Notes under the pieces: generated by a model
Seen by the model: only the letters and a program-made list of their open reading frames with translations
What the model was told of the DNA's origin: nothing
The model's database searches: none
Position numbers and translations under genes: made by a program
Assembly: GCF_900113875.1 (NCBI RefSeq)
Contig: NZ_FORA01000006.1
Coordinates: forward strand, 53,501-117,500
Direction of reading: 5' to 3'
DNA: 64,000 bases
DNA from: Jannaschia pohangensis
GTDB lineage: Bacteria; Pseudomonadota; Alphaproteobacteria; Rhodobacterales; Rhodobacteraceae
Shown: positions 18,053 to 26,855 of the stretch, one piece after another
How positions within the stretch are numbered: position 1 is the stretch's first letter
Layout: each line of letters begins with the position of its first letter

Positions 18053-18541
18053 TCAGAGTTCGGTCAGCAGGGATTCGCCCGCGGATGTTTCGCAGACGCC
18101 GGGGCTTTCCTCGACGTGCAGCGCCGACACCTTGCCGTCCTTGACCAGCATCGCATAGCGCTTGGACCGCCCGATCAACCCGGCGGGTGGTGCGTCGAAA
18201 TCCATGCCGATGGCCTTGGTGAACGACCCGTCGGCATCGGCCAGCATGTGCAGCCCCGCCGTCGTCGCCCCGGTCGCTTCGCCCCAGGCCTTCATCACGA
18301 AGGGATCGTTGACCGACACGCAGACGATGGTGTCGACGCCCTTGGCGGCGAAGTCATCCTTGGTGCGGATGAAGCTGGGAACATGGGCCATGGAGCAGGT
18401 GGGCGTGAAGGCCCCGGGCACGGCGAAGACCGCGATGGTCTTGCCCGCCGCGATATCGGACATGGCAACGGCCTCGGGGCCGCTTTCGCCCAGTCGGATC
18501 AGGTTGGCGTCGGGCAGGGAGTCGCCGGTGGTGATGGCCAT
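18053..18541 (-). CDS. Peroxiredoxin (Prx5-type)
   Basis: A 162-residue Prx5-type peroxiredoxin that reduces hydrogen peroxide and organic peroxides. The peroxidatic cysteine C49 sits in the family motif PGAFTPTCSMAHVPSF, and the RSKRYAMLVKDGKV segment is also typical. Additional cysteines (C74 and one in PGVCETS) could act in resolution, but this class usually relies on glutathione/glutaredoxin. A strong AAGGAGG site precedes the ATG at 18541. It is divergent from a flavoprotein reductase gene. Confidence 0.93.
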   Translation of the reverse strand: MAITTGDSLPDANLIRLGESGPEAVAMSDIAAGKTIAVFAVPGAFTPTCSMAHVPSFIRTKDDFAAKGVDTIVCVSVNDPFVMKAWGEATGATTAGLHMLADADGSFTKAIGMDFDAPPAGLIGRSKRYAMLVKDGKVSALHVEESPGVCETSAGESLLTEL

Positions 18542-18621
18542 GAAGAGCCTCCTTCGGGGGTTTGAATTCACACAAGCTGCATATAGCTCTCCGGGCAGGG
18601 TCGGACCAGCCGGAGAAGACA

Positions 18622-19830
18622 ATGGATCATATCGCCGTCATCGGGGCCGGACAGGCCGGTGCATCCTGTGTCGAGACACTGCGCAAGGACGGCTACGAGG
18701 GTCGGATCACCCTCTGGGGCGAGGAGCCGGAGATCCCCTATCAGCGGCCACCCCTGTCCAAGGCCTATCTTCTGGGCGAGATGACACGCGACCGCCTGCA
18801 CCTGCGCCCCGAGAGTTTCTATGCCGATCAGCGGATCGAACTGCGCATCGGCACGAGGATCACCGCCATCGATGCCAAGGCGCGGACGCTGACCCATGCG
18901 GGCGGGACGGAAGCCTGGGACGCGCTGGTCCTGGCCACCGGATCGACACCACGCCGCCTGCCCGCCGCGATCGGGGGCGATCTGGACGGCGTCTTCGGGG
19001 TGCGGACCCTGGCCGACATCGATGCGATGGAGCCGCATTTTATGGAAGGCGCGCATCTTCTGGTGGTGGGCGGCGGCTATATCGGTCTGGAAGCGGCCGC
19101 CGTGGCGCGCAAGCGGGGCATGAACGTCACCCTGCTTGAGGCGGCGGAGCGTCTTTTGTCGCGGGTGTCCTGTTGGGACACCGCGCTCTGGTTCGCGGCC
19201 CGGCACCGGCAGGAGGGCGTCGAGATCCGCGAAAAGGCGGCGCTGGAGCGGTTGACCGGCGACACCCGAGTGACCGGCGCGGTTCTGTCCGATGGCACCC
19301 ACCTTGCTGTCGGTATCGTCGTCTGCGGGATCGGCATCGAACCCAACACCGACCTTGCCGCCAAGGCGGGTCTCGCCGTCGACAATGGCATCGTGGTCGA
19401 CGCCCTGGGCCGGACATCCGCGCCCGGGATCTGGGCGGCGGGGGATTGCTGCTCCTTCCCCTATGGCGACCGGCGGATACGGCTCGAGTCGGTGCCCCAT
19501 GCCATCGAACAGGCGCAGGCCGTCGCGCGCAACATTCTGGGCGCGGACGTGCCCTATCAGGCAAAGCCCTGGTTCTGGTCCGATCAATATGACGTCAAGT
19601 TGCAGATCGCGGGCCTGAATACCGGGTTCGATCATGTCGTGGTCCGCGAGGGGTCAGACGGACATGACGGGCGGTCGCATTGGTATTTCGCCGGGGACAC
19701 CCTTCTGGCCGTCGATGCCATGAACGACCCGCGCGCCTATATGGTCGGCAAGCGCCTGATCGAGGCCGGGCGTTCGCCCGATCCCGCGCAGGTGGCCGAT
19801 GCCTCCGTCCCGATCAAGTCGCTTCTGTGA
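18622..19830 (+). CDS. Ferredoxin-reductase-type FAD/NAD(P)H oxidoreductase
   Basis: A 402-residue flavoprotein of the putidaredoxin/rhodocoxin reductase type. It has an N-terminal FAD-binding motif (IAVIGAGQAGASCVETLR), the conserved PYQRPPLSKAYL, a central NAD(P)H-binding VVGGGYIGLEAAAVA and the second FAD motif IWAAGDCCSFPY, with the usual C-terminal reductase domain. Such enzymes pass electrons to a [2Fe-2S] ferredoxin that feeds a P450 or dioxygenase; no partner is adjacent. It starts after a GGAG site and overlaps rsmD by 4 nt (GTGA). Confidence 0.9.
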   Translation: MDHIAVIGAGQAGASCVETLRKDGYEGRITLWGEEPEIPYQRPPLSKAYLLGEMTRDRLHLRPESFYADQRIELRIGTRITAIDAKARTLTHAGGTEAWDALVLATGSTPRRLPAAIGGDLDGVFGVRTLADIDAMEPHFMEGAHLLVVGGGYIGLEAAAVARKRGMNVTLLEAAERLLSRVSCWDTALWFAARHRQEGVEIREKAALERLTGDTRVTGAVLSDGTHLAVGIVVCGIGIEPNTDLAAKAGLAVDNGIVVDALGRTSAPGIWAAGDCCSFPYGDRRIRLESVPHAIEQAQAVARNILGADVPYQAKPWFWSDQYDVKLQIAGLNTGFDHVVVREGSDGHDGRSHWYFAGDTLLAVDAMNDPRAYMVGKRLIEAGRSPDPAQVADASVPIKSLL

Positions 19831-20372
19831 GGATCATCGGCGGCAAGTGGCGGGGCCGCAGGCTGGCGTCGGTCGGCAAGGGCGATGCGGCGGCGCATCT
19901 GCGCCCGACCAGCGACCGGGTGCGCGAGTCGATCTTCAACCTGCTCATCAACGGCCACGGCGACCCGGTCACGGGCGCGCGGGTTCTGGACGTCTTTGCC
20001 GGGTCCGGGGCCCTCGGCCTCGAGGCGCTGAGCCGGGGGGCGGACAGCCTGACCTGCATCGAACAGGGGCGCAAATCGCTGACCCTCCTGCGCGAAAACC
20101 TGTCCCTGCTTCAGGCACAGGCCCGGATCGTCAGTCGCGATGCCCGGCGTCCCGGACCGGGCACGCCCCATGACCTCGTGTTCCTCGACCCGCCCTATGC
20201 GCAGGGTCTGGGCGAAAAGGCGGTGACGGCGCTGGCCGGAGAGGGATGGTTCGCCCCGGGCGCGATGATCGTCTGGGAAGAGGGGCAGGCGCCCGATCAG
20301 TCGGGCCTGACGCCGGTCGATCAGCGCCGCTACGGCGAGACGATCGTCACCCTTGCCACCTGGCCCGGTTGA
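19827..20372 (+). CDS. rsmD: 16S rRNA (guanine-966-N2)-methyltransferase
   Basis: A 181-residue RsmD, which methylates G966 of 16S rRNA using S-adenosylmethionine. It begins VRIIGGKWRGRRL as the family does, contains RPTSDRVRESIFNLL and the SAM-binding VLDVFAGSGALGLEALSRGA, and has the catalytic LDPPY. The start is the GTG that overlaps the TGA of the preceding reductase gene. Its last 26 nt overlap the end of the convergent glycosyltransferase. Confidence 0.94.
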   Translation: MRIIGGKWRGRRLASVGKGDAAAHLRPTSDRVRESIFNLLINGHGDPVTGARVLDVFAGSGALGLEALSRGADSLTCIEQGRKSLTLLRENLSLLQAQARIVSRDARRPGPGTPHDLVFLDPPYAQGLGEKAVTALAGEGWFAPGAMIVWEEGQAPDQSGLTPVDQRRYGETIVTLATWPG

Positions 20373-21120
20373 TCGCCGCCCAGGCCCGGTTGCGCCAGAG
20401 CCTGCGCTGTTTGGCCAGCGGATAGGACCAGTGCCGCCCGTGACGCGCGCGCGGGGCCGTCGCGGCATAGGCGGCCACCGCGTCGATCTCGCTCAGCGCA
20501 TCTGTCACGCCCACCAGCGGGGGCGACAGGGCGAAGCCGCCCCCTGCCCGACAGAGCCAGCCTTGCAGCATGTTGTCCCAGGGTGCGGTGATCTTCGGGT
20601 GGCGGTGCAGGTAATCCTCGGCCCCAAGCCTCGACCAGAGCAGGGCAAAGCCCCCCATGGGCGCGTAATGGGCCGCCAGCAGGTCATGCGCCGCACCATC
20701 GCGGTGCAGCGTCGCCACCCGGTGGGACATCTTGACCGACGGATGCCCCAGGTTGACCAGCGACCAGTCGCGCCCCGTCAATGCATCGAGCAATTTCGGC
20801 AGAACGGCTCCGGTGCCGGGGGTCAGCCGCGCATCGTCCTCGAGGATCAGCGCGGTATCCGCGTCGCCGTCCAGAAACCGCAGCAGGGCCTTGCGATGGC
20901 TGAGGCAACAGCCAAGTTCCGCCCCCATCATCCGCCGCCCCATGGTGCGCCGCATGGCGCGCCCGTCGAACTCGGGGTGATCTTCGGGCACGATGGCGCG
21001 GGCATCCACCGCCTCGACCCGCTCGAACTCCAGACCTTCGGTCGCCAGATTGCCGCTGATCTCGGCCAGGCGGTCGTCGCTGCCGGGCAGGTTGATGACG
21101 AAGACGGGGGGCGCCTGCAC
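20347..21120 (-). CDS. Family 25 glycosyltransferase
   Basis: A 257-residue glycosyltransferase of the GT25 (LPS biosynthesis, LgtB/procollagen-type) family. It opens with the typical VFVINLPGSDDRLAEI, has GAELGCCLSHRKALLRFL and the metal-binding ALILEDDARLTPG. It would add a hexose, often galactose, to LPS or another surface glycan. No ATG is suitably placed; the GTG at 21120, 5 nt after the FkbM stop and behind a GGGG sequence, starts exactly at the domain. It is the last gene of a GT2-FkbM-GT25 operon and overlaps rsmD by 26 nt tail to tail. Confidence 0.82.
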   Translation of the reverse strand: MQAPPVFVINLPGSDDRLAEISGNLATEGLEFERVEAVDARAIVPEDHPEFDGRAMRRTMGRRMMGAELGCCLSHRKALLRFLDGDADTALILEDDARLTPGTGAVLPKLLDALTGRDWSLVNLGHPSVKMSHRVATLHRDGAAHDLLAAHYAPMGGFALLWSRLGAEDYLHRHPKITAPWDNMLQGWLCRAGGGFALSPPLVGVTDALSEIDAVAAYAATAPRARHGRHWSYPLAKQRRLWRNRAWAAINRARWQG

Positions 21121-21125
21121 CGGGG

Positions 21126-21866
21126 TCAGCCCCGCTTGAAGCAATAGACGCCGTCGATCCGCGCCACTTCGGGCAGGCCCGCGGCGGCGATGCGGGCACA
21201 CATCGCCTCAAGGTCGGCCTTGCCGTTCGGATAGGCCCGCTCGTGGGTTTCAAGGACGATGACGTCGATGCGGGACATCACCTCGGTCTCATGCTCGAAC
21301 AGGGCCAGCTCCGCCCCCTCGATGTCGCACACCAGCGCAAAGCGATCTGCGCCCAACCGGTCGGCCAGCGCCGACAGCGTCGTGACGGGCACCTTCAGCC
21401 CCGCCTCGCCCGCGCCCGCGACATGGCCGACATGGGCGGAGTGGCCGACGGCAAAGGTCACGTGGTCCGCGCCGGAATAATCGACCGCCGCCTCGACCAC
21501 TTCGGCCTTGCCCGCGCCCGCGCCGCGAGTCGCGTTCAGGCGGGCAATCGGGGCCAGGTCGGGCATCGCCTCGACCACGATGTGACGCGCGTCGGGGCCG
21601 ATGACACTGCGCACCAGGGCCGACACGATGCCAAGGCAGCCGCCCAATTCGATTACCGGCGTGCCGGGGGCGATATGGGCGCGGATCAGCGCGGCCTCCG
21701 GGTCTTCATAGGGGCGGCCCCGTTCCAGCAGGTAACGCATGTCGACACCCGCCGCGCGGGGCACCGTGACGGGCACGCCATGGGGGGCGAATTCGGTGCG
21801 CGCGGTGCCGAGCCCCTCGCGAAGGCGCAGGAACATCCGTCGCTTGAAGGTGCGAAATGTCGTCAT
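21126..21866 (-). CDS. FkbM-family methyltransferase
   Basis: A 246-residue SAM-dependent methyltransferase of the FkbM type. The SAM-binding strand and loop are in TPVIELGGCLGIVSALVRS, with VVEAMPDLAPIARLN and the distal ALVCDIEGAELALFEHE. FkbM enzymes O-methylate sugars or polyketides; between two glycosyltransferases a role in methylating a surface polysaccharide sugar is likely. Its start overlaps the GT2 stop (ATGA), and GT25 follows 5 nt after its own stop. Confidence 0.87.
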   Translation of the reverse strand: MTTFRTFKRRMFLRLREGLGTARTEFAPHGVPVTVPRAAGVDMRYLLERGRPYEDPEAALIRAHIAPGTPVIELGGCLGIVSALVRSVIGPDARHIVVEAMPDLAPIARLNATRGAGAGKAEVVEAAVDYSGADHVTFAVGHSAHVGHVAGAGEAGLKVPVTTLSALADRLGADRFALVCDIEGAELALFEHETEVMSRIDVIVLETHERAYPNGKADLEAMCARIAAAGLPEVARIDGVYCFKRG

Positions 21867-22708
21867 GTCTTTCCCCGCGAAAAAGTCTCGTCCCAGACGC
21901 CACGCAGGAACGCCCAGTTCTTGGCCCGCTTCCGGCGCGAGAACAACACCATGACATTCATCGCCTGCAACCCCGCGTCGGCCAGGTTGCGCACGCGGGC
22001 AAAGGGAATGCCGTGCTTGATCGTCGTCTGGACTCGCGATTGCCCCATCAGCCGCGCCTTGAATGCCGCGACCTCGGCCCGGTCGCCCGAGGTGGAGCCG
22101 CCGCCATGGATGACCACCGCATCGCGGATGAACATGAGCGGGCCCCTGGCCTCCAGCCGCAGGCTGATGTCGTCGTCCTCGTGAAACAGGAAGATATCCT
22201 CGTCAAAGCCGCCAATCGCCTCGAACGCGCTGCGCCGGGCAAAGATCGCGGCCCCCGACAGCAGCGTGATCTCCCGGTCTTCGGTCGGCGCACCGCGCGG
22301 CATCCAGCGCGACCGGGGCAAGAGGACCGAACGGCGGCGAAAGAAAGTGGACCCGTCCGGTTCGCGGATCAGCGGGTTGAAAGCAGAGGCATCCGGATAG
22401 CGGTCGGCGGCGGCGCAGAGCCGATCCAGCGTGTCGGGCCGCAGACGCGCGTCGGGGTTCAGAAAGAAGAGGAAGTCCCGCGTGCTGCCCTGGGCGCCGA
22501 CATTGCAGGCGGTTCCGAAGCCCAGGTTTTCGCCATTCTCGATCAGGCGGACGCCGGGCCGGTCGCAGAGCACCCGCAACGCCTCGATATCGTGGGAGCC
22601 GTTGTCGACGATGGCCAGATCGGCGCTTGGCGGGACCGAGGCGATCAGGTCGCGCAGTACCTCTGATGAATTATAGGCCACGGTGACGATGGTGACGCGA
22701 TCCGACAT
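21863..22708 (-). CDS. Family 2 glycosyltransferase (rhamnosyltransferase-like)
   Basis: A 281-residue inverting GT2 enzyme with the N-terminal nucleotide-sugar domain (VTIVTVAYNSSEVLRDLI, DNGSHD), the metal-binding FLNPDARL, and the acceptor region LLSGAAIFARRSAFEAIGGFDE followed by FLFHEDDDISLRL. It resembles rhamnosyltransferases. It is the first gene of a three-gene surface-glycan operon. The ATG at 22708 has a strong GGGGGG-ATC ribosome-binding region; the open frame upstream is not part of the family. Confidence 0.9.
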   Translation of the reverse strand: MSDRVTIVTVAYNSSEVLRDLIASVPPSADLAIVDNGSHDIEALRVLCDRPGVRLIENGENLGFGTACNVGAQGSTRDFLFFLNPDARLRPDTLDRLCAAADRYPDASAFNPLIREPDGSTFFRRRSVLLPRSRWMPRGAPTEDREITLLSGAAIFARRSAFEAIGGFDEDIFLFHEDDDISLRLEARGPLMFIRDAVVIHGGGSTSGDRAEVAAFKARLMGQSRVQTTIKHGIPFARVRNLADAGLQAMNVMVLFSRRKRAKNWAFLRGVWDETFSRGKT

Positions 22709-22731
22709 GCGATCCCCCCGGATCAGACCAA

Positions 22732-22761
22732 AGGGGCGGCCCACATGGCGGGCCGCCCGGT
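22732..22761 (-). terminator. Terminator of the TRAP receptor gene
   Basis: On the minus strand GGGCGGCCC and GGGCCGCCC form a perfect 9-bp GC-rich stem around a 7-nt loop, followed by CTTT. It stands between the TRAP receptor gene and the glycosyltransferase gene on the same strand, so it probably ends the receptor message and separates the two units. Confidence 0.7.
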
Positions 22762-22815
22762 TGGCTCGTCTTACAAGGCCGACGTCGGTCTAGGCAAGGC
22801 GACCCTGGTGCAGGG

Positions 22816-23832
22816 TCAGCGGTGCGCCGTGACGGCGGCGCGTGCGGCTTCGACCAGGGCGGCCCCGTCGAACCCCTTGCCATCCATCTCGGCGATCCAG
22901 TCGGCCGTCACCTCCTGGCCCAGGGCGACGATCTGGTCCGTCACCTCGGGCGAAAGCTCCGCGATCTGGTTGCCGGCTTCGGTCATCGTGGCCTTGCCGA
23001 CGGCATCGCCGGTGTCATGGGCGCGCCCGGCCCAGGCCGAGGCCATCATCCCGGAATTCGCGTCGATCACTGCCTTCAGGTCATCGGGCAGACCGGCATA
23101 GACGGCCTTGTTCATCGCCCAGATGAAATAGAGATTATAAAGCGCGTCATCGCCCGCCACATCCGTATGGCTGCGCGTCAACTCGTCCAGCTTGAGCGAG
23201 GGCGACATCTCCCAGGTGATGACACCGCCATCCAGAACGCCCTTGGCCAGCGCCTCGGGAAAGGCGGGAACCGGCATCCCGACGGGATTGGCCCCCAGCT
23301 TGTCCAGGAGAAGCGTGGCAGGCCGCGACGGGCCGCGCAGGTTCAGACCCGACAGGTCTGACAACGCTTCGGGCGCGTCGCCCTTCAGGTGGATGATGCC
23401 CGGCCCGTGCATATGCGCGGCGATGACATGCACATCCTCGAAATCGTCCATCAGATAGGCCTGGGTATAGTCCCAGGCCGCCATGCTGGCCGCCTCGCCC
23501 GATTTGGACGTCATGAATGGCAGTTCCAGCGCCTCGGCTTCGGGGAAGCGCCCGGGCTGATAGCCGGGGATGACCCATCCGCCATCGACCGCGCCATCGG
23601 CGATCAGGTCGTACATGTTCGGGGCCGCGCCACCCAGTTGCATGAAGGGGTAAAGCTCCACCTTGATGCGCCCGTTCGACTGCGCCTCGATGGCATCGGC
23701 CCAAGGCTGCATGAAATAGGTCGGATTGGCCGACGCGGGGCTCACGAAGTGCTGAAAACGCAGCGTGACTTCCTGTGCGGCAAGCGGCGAGGCAAGGGCC
23801 GCGGCGGCGAGAGTGGCGTAGATAATCTTCAT
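22816..23832 (-). CDS. TRAP transporter solute receptor, DctP family
   Basis: A 338-residue periplasmic receptor of the DctP family with a signal peptide cut after SPLAA. Typical parts are the N-terminal VTLRFQHFVSPASANPTYFMQPWADAI and the ligand arginine region NLRGPSRPATLLLDKLGANP. It should deliver a carboxylate to a TRAP membrane permease. No DctQ or DctM gene lies beside it, so it must work with permease subunits encoded elsewhere or have a sensing role. A hairpin terminator follows, so it appears to be a single-gene unit. It is divergent from recQ. Confidence 0.9.
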   Translation of the reverse strand: MKIIYATLAAAALASPLAAQEVTLRFQHFVSPASANPTYFMQPWADAIEAQSNGRIKVELYPFMQLGGAAPNMYDLIADGAVDGGWVIPGYQPGRFPEAEALELPFMTSKSGEAASMAAWDYTQAYLMDDFEDVHVIAAHMHGPGIIHLKGDAPEALSDLSGLNLRGPSRPATLLLDKLGANPVGMPVPAFPEALAKGVLDGGVITWEMSPSLKLDELTRSHTDVAGDDALYNLYFIWAMNKAVYAGLPDDLKAVIDANSGMMASAWAGRAHDTGDAVGKATMTEAGNQIAELSPEVTDQIVALGQEVTADWIAEMDGKGFDGAALVEAARAAVTAHR

Positions 23833-23990
23833 GGGAGGGCCCCCATTTGTTGTAGTGGACGGGTTATCTAGGGGCAGATGTGGGCCACCGATAGGGGGAA
23901 ATTTGCGAATAATTCTCAACTAAGGGGTCAAGCAGGGTCTTGTTTCGAGATTCTTCATATGTGATTCCCTATGCGAAACCTGTGAGACCC

Positions 23991-26030
23991 ATGATGAACA
24001 CGCCCAAGGACCTTCTGTCCTCCGTCTTCGGATTCGATGCCTTCCGCCCCGGGCAGGAAGAGATCGTCGATGCCGTCTGTGCAGGCCGCGATGTTCTGGC
24101 GATCATGCCGACGGGCGGGGGCAAGTCGCTGTGCTTCCAGCTGCCGGCCCTGTGCCGTGACGGGCTGACGGTGGTGATTTCGCCCTTGATCGCGCTGATG
24201 CGGGACCAGGTCCGCGCCCTGCAGGAGGCCGGGGTCGAGGCGGGGGCGCTCACCTCCGGCAATACCGAGGAGGAGACCGACGCCGTCTGGCGGGCCATCG
24301 ACGACGGGCGGCTCAAACTCCTCTACATCGCGCCCGAACGTCTGGCCTCAACCGGGACCGAGCGGATGTTGCAGCGCGCGAACTGCTCTCTGATCGCGGT
24401 GGACGAGGCGCATTGCGTCAGCCAGTGGGGCCACGATTTCCGCCCCGACTATCTGCGGATCGGGGCGCTGCGCAAAACCCTGGGCGTGCCGTTGGCCGCC
24501 TTCACCGCGACCGCCGACGCCGAAACCCGGGCCGAGATCGTCACGCGCCTGTTCGATGCTGCGCCCGAGACGTTTCTGCACGGCTTCGACCGGCCCAACA
24601 TCACCCTGACGTTTCAACCCAAGGACGGCCCGCGCCAGCAGATCCTGTCGTTTGCTGCCGCGCGCAAGGGACAGTCGGGCATCGTCTATTGCGGCACCCG
24701 CGCCAAGACCGAGACGCTGGCCCGCGCCCTGTCGGACAGCGGCCATCTGGCCTGTTACTATCACGGCGGCATGGACGCCGAAGATCGCCGCGAGGTGGAG
24801 CGCCGGTTTCAGCAGGAAGATGGGCTGATCGTCGTCGCCACCGTGGCTTTCGGGATGGGCATCGACAAGCCGGACATCCGGTGGGTCGCCCACGCCGACC
24901 TGCCCAAGTCGATCGAGGCCTATTATCAGGAAATCGGACGCGCGGGGCGTGACGGCGCGCCTGCCGATACGCTGACGCTCTTCGGGTCTGACGACATCCG
25001 TTACCGCCGCCAGCAGATCGACGAGGGGCTGGCCCCGCCCGAGATGAAGCAGGCCGACCATGGACGCCTGAACGCCCTTCTGGGTCTGGCCGAAGCGCAG
25101 GTCTGCCGCCGCGTGGCCCTGCTGTCGTATTTCGGCGAAAGCCCCGCGCCCTGTGGCAACTGCGATCTGTGCGAGGCACCGCCCGAGTTGTTTGACGGCA
25201 CGGAAGCGGTACGCAAGGCCCTGTCCGCCATGCTGCGGACCGAGGAACGGTTCGGCACTGGCCATCTGATCGACGTGCTGCGCGGGACCGAAACGGACAA
25301 GACCCGGCGCTTTGCCCATCACACCCTGCCGACCTGGGGCTGTGGCCGCGATCTGCCCAAGGGGCAGTGGCAGGCGGTGTTCCGGCAGATGATGGGCCTC
25401 GATCTCGTGCGTCCGGATGCGGAACGGCACGGCGCGCTGCGGATGACGGACCCGGCCCGCCCCATCCTGCGCGGCGAGGCGAGCGTGACCCTGCGCCGCG
25501 ACACCATCGAACGGCCCGAGCGTCGCCCCGCCGTCAAGCAATTGGTGAGCGAGGAGGACGCGCCGCTTCTGTCGGCGCTCAAGGCCAAGCGCCGTGCCCT
25601 GGCCGAGGCGCAGGGCGTGCCGGCCTATGTCGTCTTTACCGACAAGACCCTGATCGAGATGGCCGAAACGCGGCCCGCCACGCTCGACGCCATGGCCCAG
25701 GTCTCGGGCGTCGGGGCGACCAAGCTGGAGCGCTATGGCGCGACCTTCCTGTCCGTCATCACCGGCGAAACCCCGGACGCCGTCCACCCGGCGCGGCGCA
25801 AACTGGCCGGGCGGGGCGAGGGGGCGATCTATGATCGGCTGCTGTCGGTTCAGAACGACCTGTCGCGGGGCCAGACCGGCCTCGACAAGCCGATGACCTG
25901 TTCGTCGACACAACTGGCCAAGGTCGCCAAGGCGCGGCCCGACCCGGCCGACATCACCCGCATCATCGGTGACCGCCACGCCGAACGCTTCGGGGATGCC
26001 TTCCTCGAGGTTCTGCGCGATGCCGTCTGA
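23991..26030 (+). CDS. recQ: ATP-dependent DNA helicase RecQ
   Basis: A 679-residue 3'-5' helicase for recombination and replication-fork repair. Helicase motifs are complete: FRPGQEEIVDAV, Walker A MPTGGGKSLCFQLPA, DEAH in AVDEAHCVSQWGHDFRPDY, and QEIGRAGRDG. The RecQ-C zinc site follows (CRRVALLSYFGE, then C-x2-C-x2-C in CGNCDLC), and an HRDC domain lies at about 530-605. The frame is open to a TTG at 23940, but the ATG pair at 23991/23994 begins just before the conserved LLSSVFGFDAFRPGQ. The ribosome-binding site is weak. Confidence 0.95.
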   Translation: MMNTPKDLLSSVFGFDAFRPGQEEIVDAVCAGRDVLAIMPTGGGKSLCFQLPALCRDGLTVVISPLIALMRDQVRALQEAGVEAGALTSGNTEEETDAVWRAIDDGRLKLLYIAPERLASTGTERMLQRANCSLIAVDEAHCVSQWGHDFRPDYLRIGALRKTLGVPLAAFTATADAETRAEIVTRLFDAAPETFLHGFDRPNITLTFQPKDGPRQQILSFAAARKGQSGIVYCGTRAKTETLARALSDSGHLACYYHGGMDAEDRREVERRFQQEDGLIVVATVAFGMGIDKPDIRWVAHADLPKSIEAYYQEIGRAGRDGAPADTLTLFGSDDIRYRRQQIDEGLAPPEMKQADHGRLNALLGLAEAQVCRRVALLSYFGESPAPCGNCDLCEAPPELFDGTEAVRKALSAMLRTEERFGTGHLIDVLRGTETDKTRRFAHHTLPTWGCGRDLPKGQWQAVFRQMMGLDLVRPDAERHGALRMTDPARPILRGEASVTLRRDTIERPERRPAVKQLVSEEDAPLLSALKAKRRALAEAQGVPAYVVFTDKTLIEMAETRPATLDAMAQVSGVGATKLERYGATFLSVITGETPDAVHPARRKLAGRGEGAIYDRLLSVQNDLSRGQTGLDKPMTCSSTQLAKVAKARPDPADITRIIGDRHAERFGDAFLEVLRDAV

Positions 26031-26046
26031 TGGGGTCCGACGGGAC

Positions 26047-26081
26047 TTGAGACTGCGCGCGATGCCGCTAGGTTTGCCACC
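26047..26081 (+). promoter_or_regulatory. Candidate leaderless promoter of yaaA
   Basis: TTGAGA (26047-26052) and TAGGTT (26069-26074) are separated by 16 nt, and the ATG of yaaA begins 7 nt after the -10 hexamer. There is no Shine-Dalgarno sequence. Transcription would start at or within a base or two of the start codon. Confidence 0.45.
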
Positions 26082-26852
26082 ATGCTGACAGTCATCTCTC
26101 CCGCCAAGAAACTCGACTTCGACCCCGTGGGTCACCCCATGACGCCGCCCCGCTTCGCCGCCGAGACCGCGACGCTTCTGACGACGGCGCGGCGGCAGGG
26201 GATCGGGGACCTCCGCAAACTCATGTCGATATCGGATGCGCTCGCCCGGCTGAACCGCGACCGGTTCCGTGACTGGGACGATGCGCCCGAAAAGCCCGCG
26301 ATCTTCGCCTTTGCGGGCGACACCTATACCGGCCTCGACGCCGCGACCCTGTCGGAGGATGCGTTGCGCCATGCCCAGGGGCATTTGCGCATCCTGTCGG
26401 GCATGTTCGGCCTTTTGCGGCCATTTGATGCGCTCAAGCCCTACCGGCTGGAAATGGGCAGCAAATTGGCCACACGGCGGGGCAAGGATCTCTATGCTTT
26501 CTGGGGCGACCGGTTGGCCCGCGCGCTCAATCAGGATGCGGAAGAGGCGGGGACGCGCCTTCTGGTGAATTGCGCCAGTCAGGAATACTTCGGCGCCGTC
26601 GACCGCAAGGCGCTGGCGCTCGACATCATTACGCCGACATTCCTTGAGGACAAGCCGGGCGGCCCCAAGATCGTCAGTTTCTTCGCCAAGCAGGCGCGGG
26701 GGGCCATGGCGCGTTTCGTGATGGAGAACCGGCTGACCGACGCGGACGATCTGCGCGGTTTCTCGACCGGCGGCTACGTCTGGCAGGCCGGGCCTTCGAC
26801 GCCCGAGACGCCCGTCTTCCTGCGCCCGGAACAGGCGCAGAAAGCCGCCTGA
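26082..26852 (+). CDS. yaaA: Peroxide stress protein YaaA
   Basis: A 256-residue YaaA (DUF328) protein, beginning MLTVISPAKKLDF and containing SGMFGLLRPFDALKPYRLEMG and the NCASQEYFGAVD region that define the family. In E. coli YaaA is part of the OxyR response and limits free iron and DNA damage under hydrogen peroxide. Here it follows recQ by 51 nt and precedes the convergent HlyD gene by 3 nt. No ribosome-binding site is visible, but a promoter-like -35/-10 pair lies directly before the ATG. Confidence 0.94.
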   Translation: MLTVISPAKKLDFDPVGHPMTPPRFAAETATLLTTARRQGIGDLRKLMSISDALARLNRDRFRDWDDAPEKPAIFAFAGDTYTGLDAATLSEDALRHAQGHLRILSGMFGLLRPFDALKPYRLEMGSKLATRRGKDLYAFWGDRLARALNQDAEEAGTRLLVNCASQEYFGAVDRKALALDIITPTFLEDKPGGPKIVSFFAKQARGAMARFVMENRLTDADDLRGFSTGGYVWQAGPSTPETPVFLRPEQAQKAA

Positions 26853-26855
26853 CCT

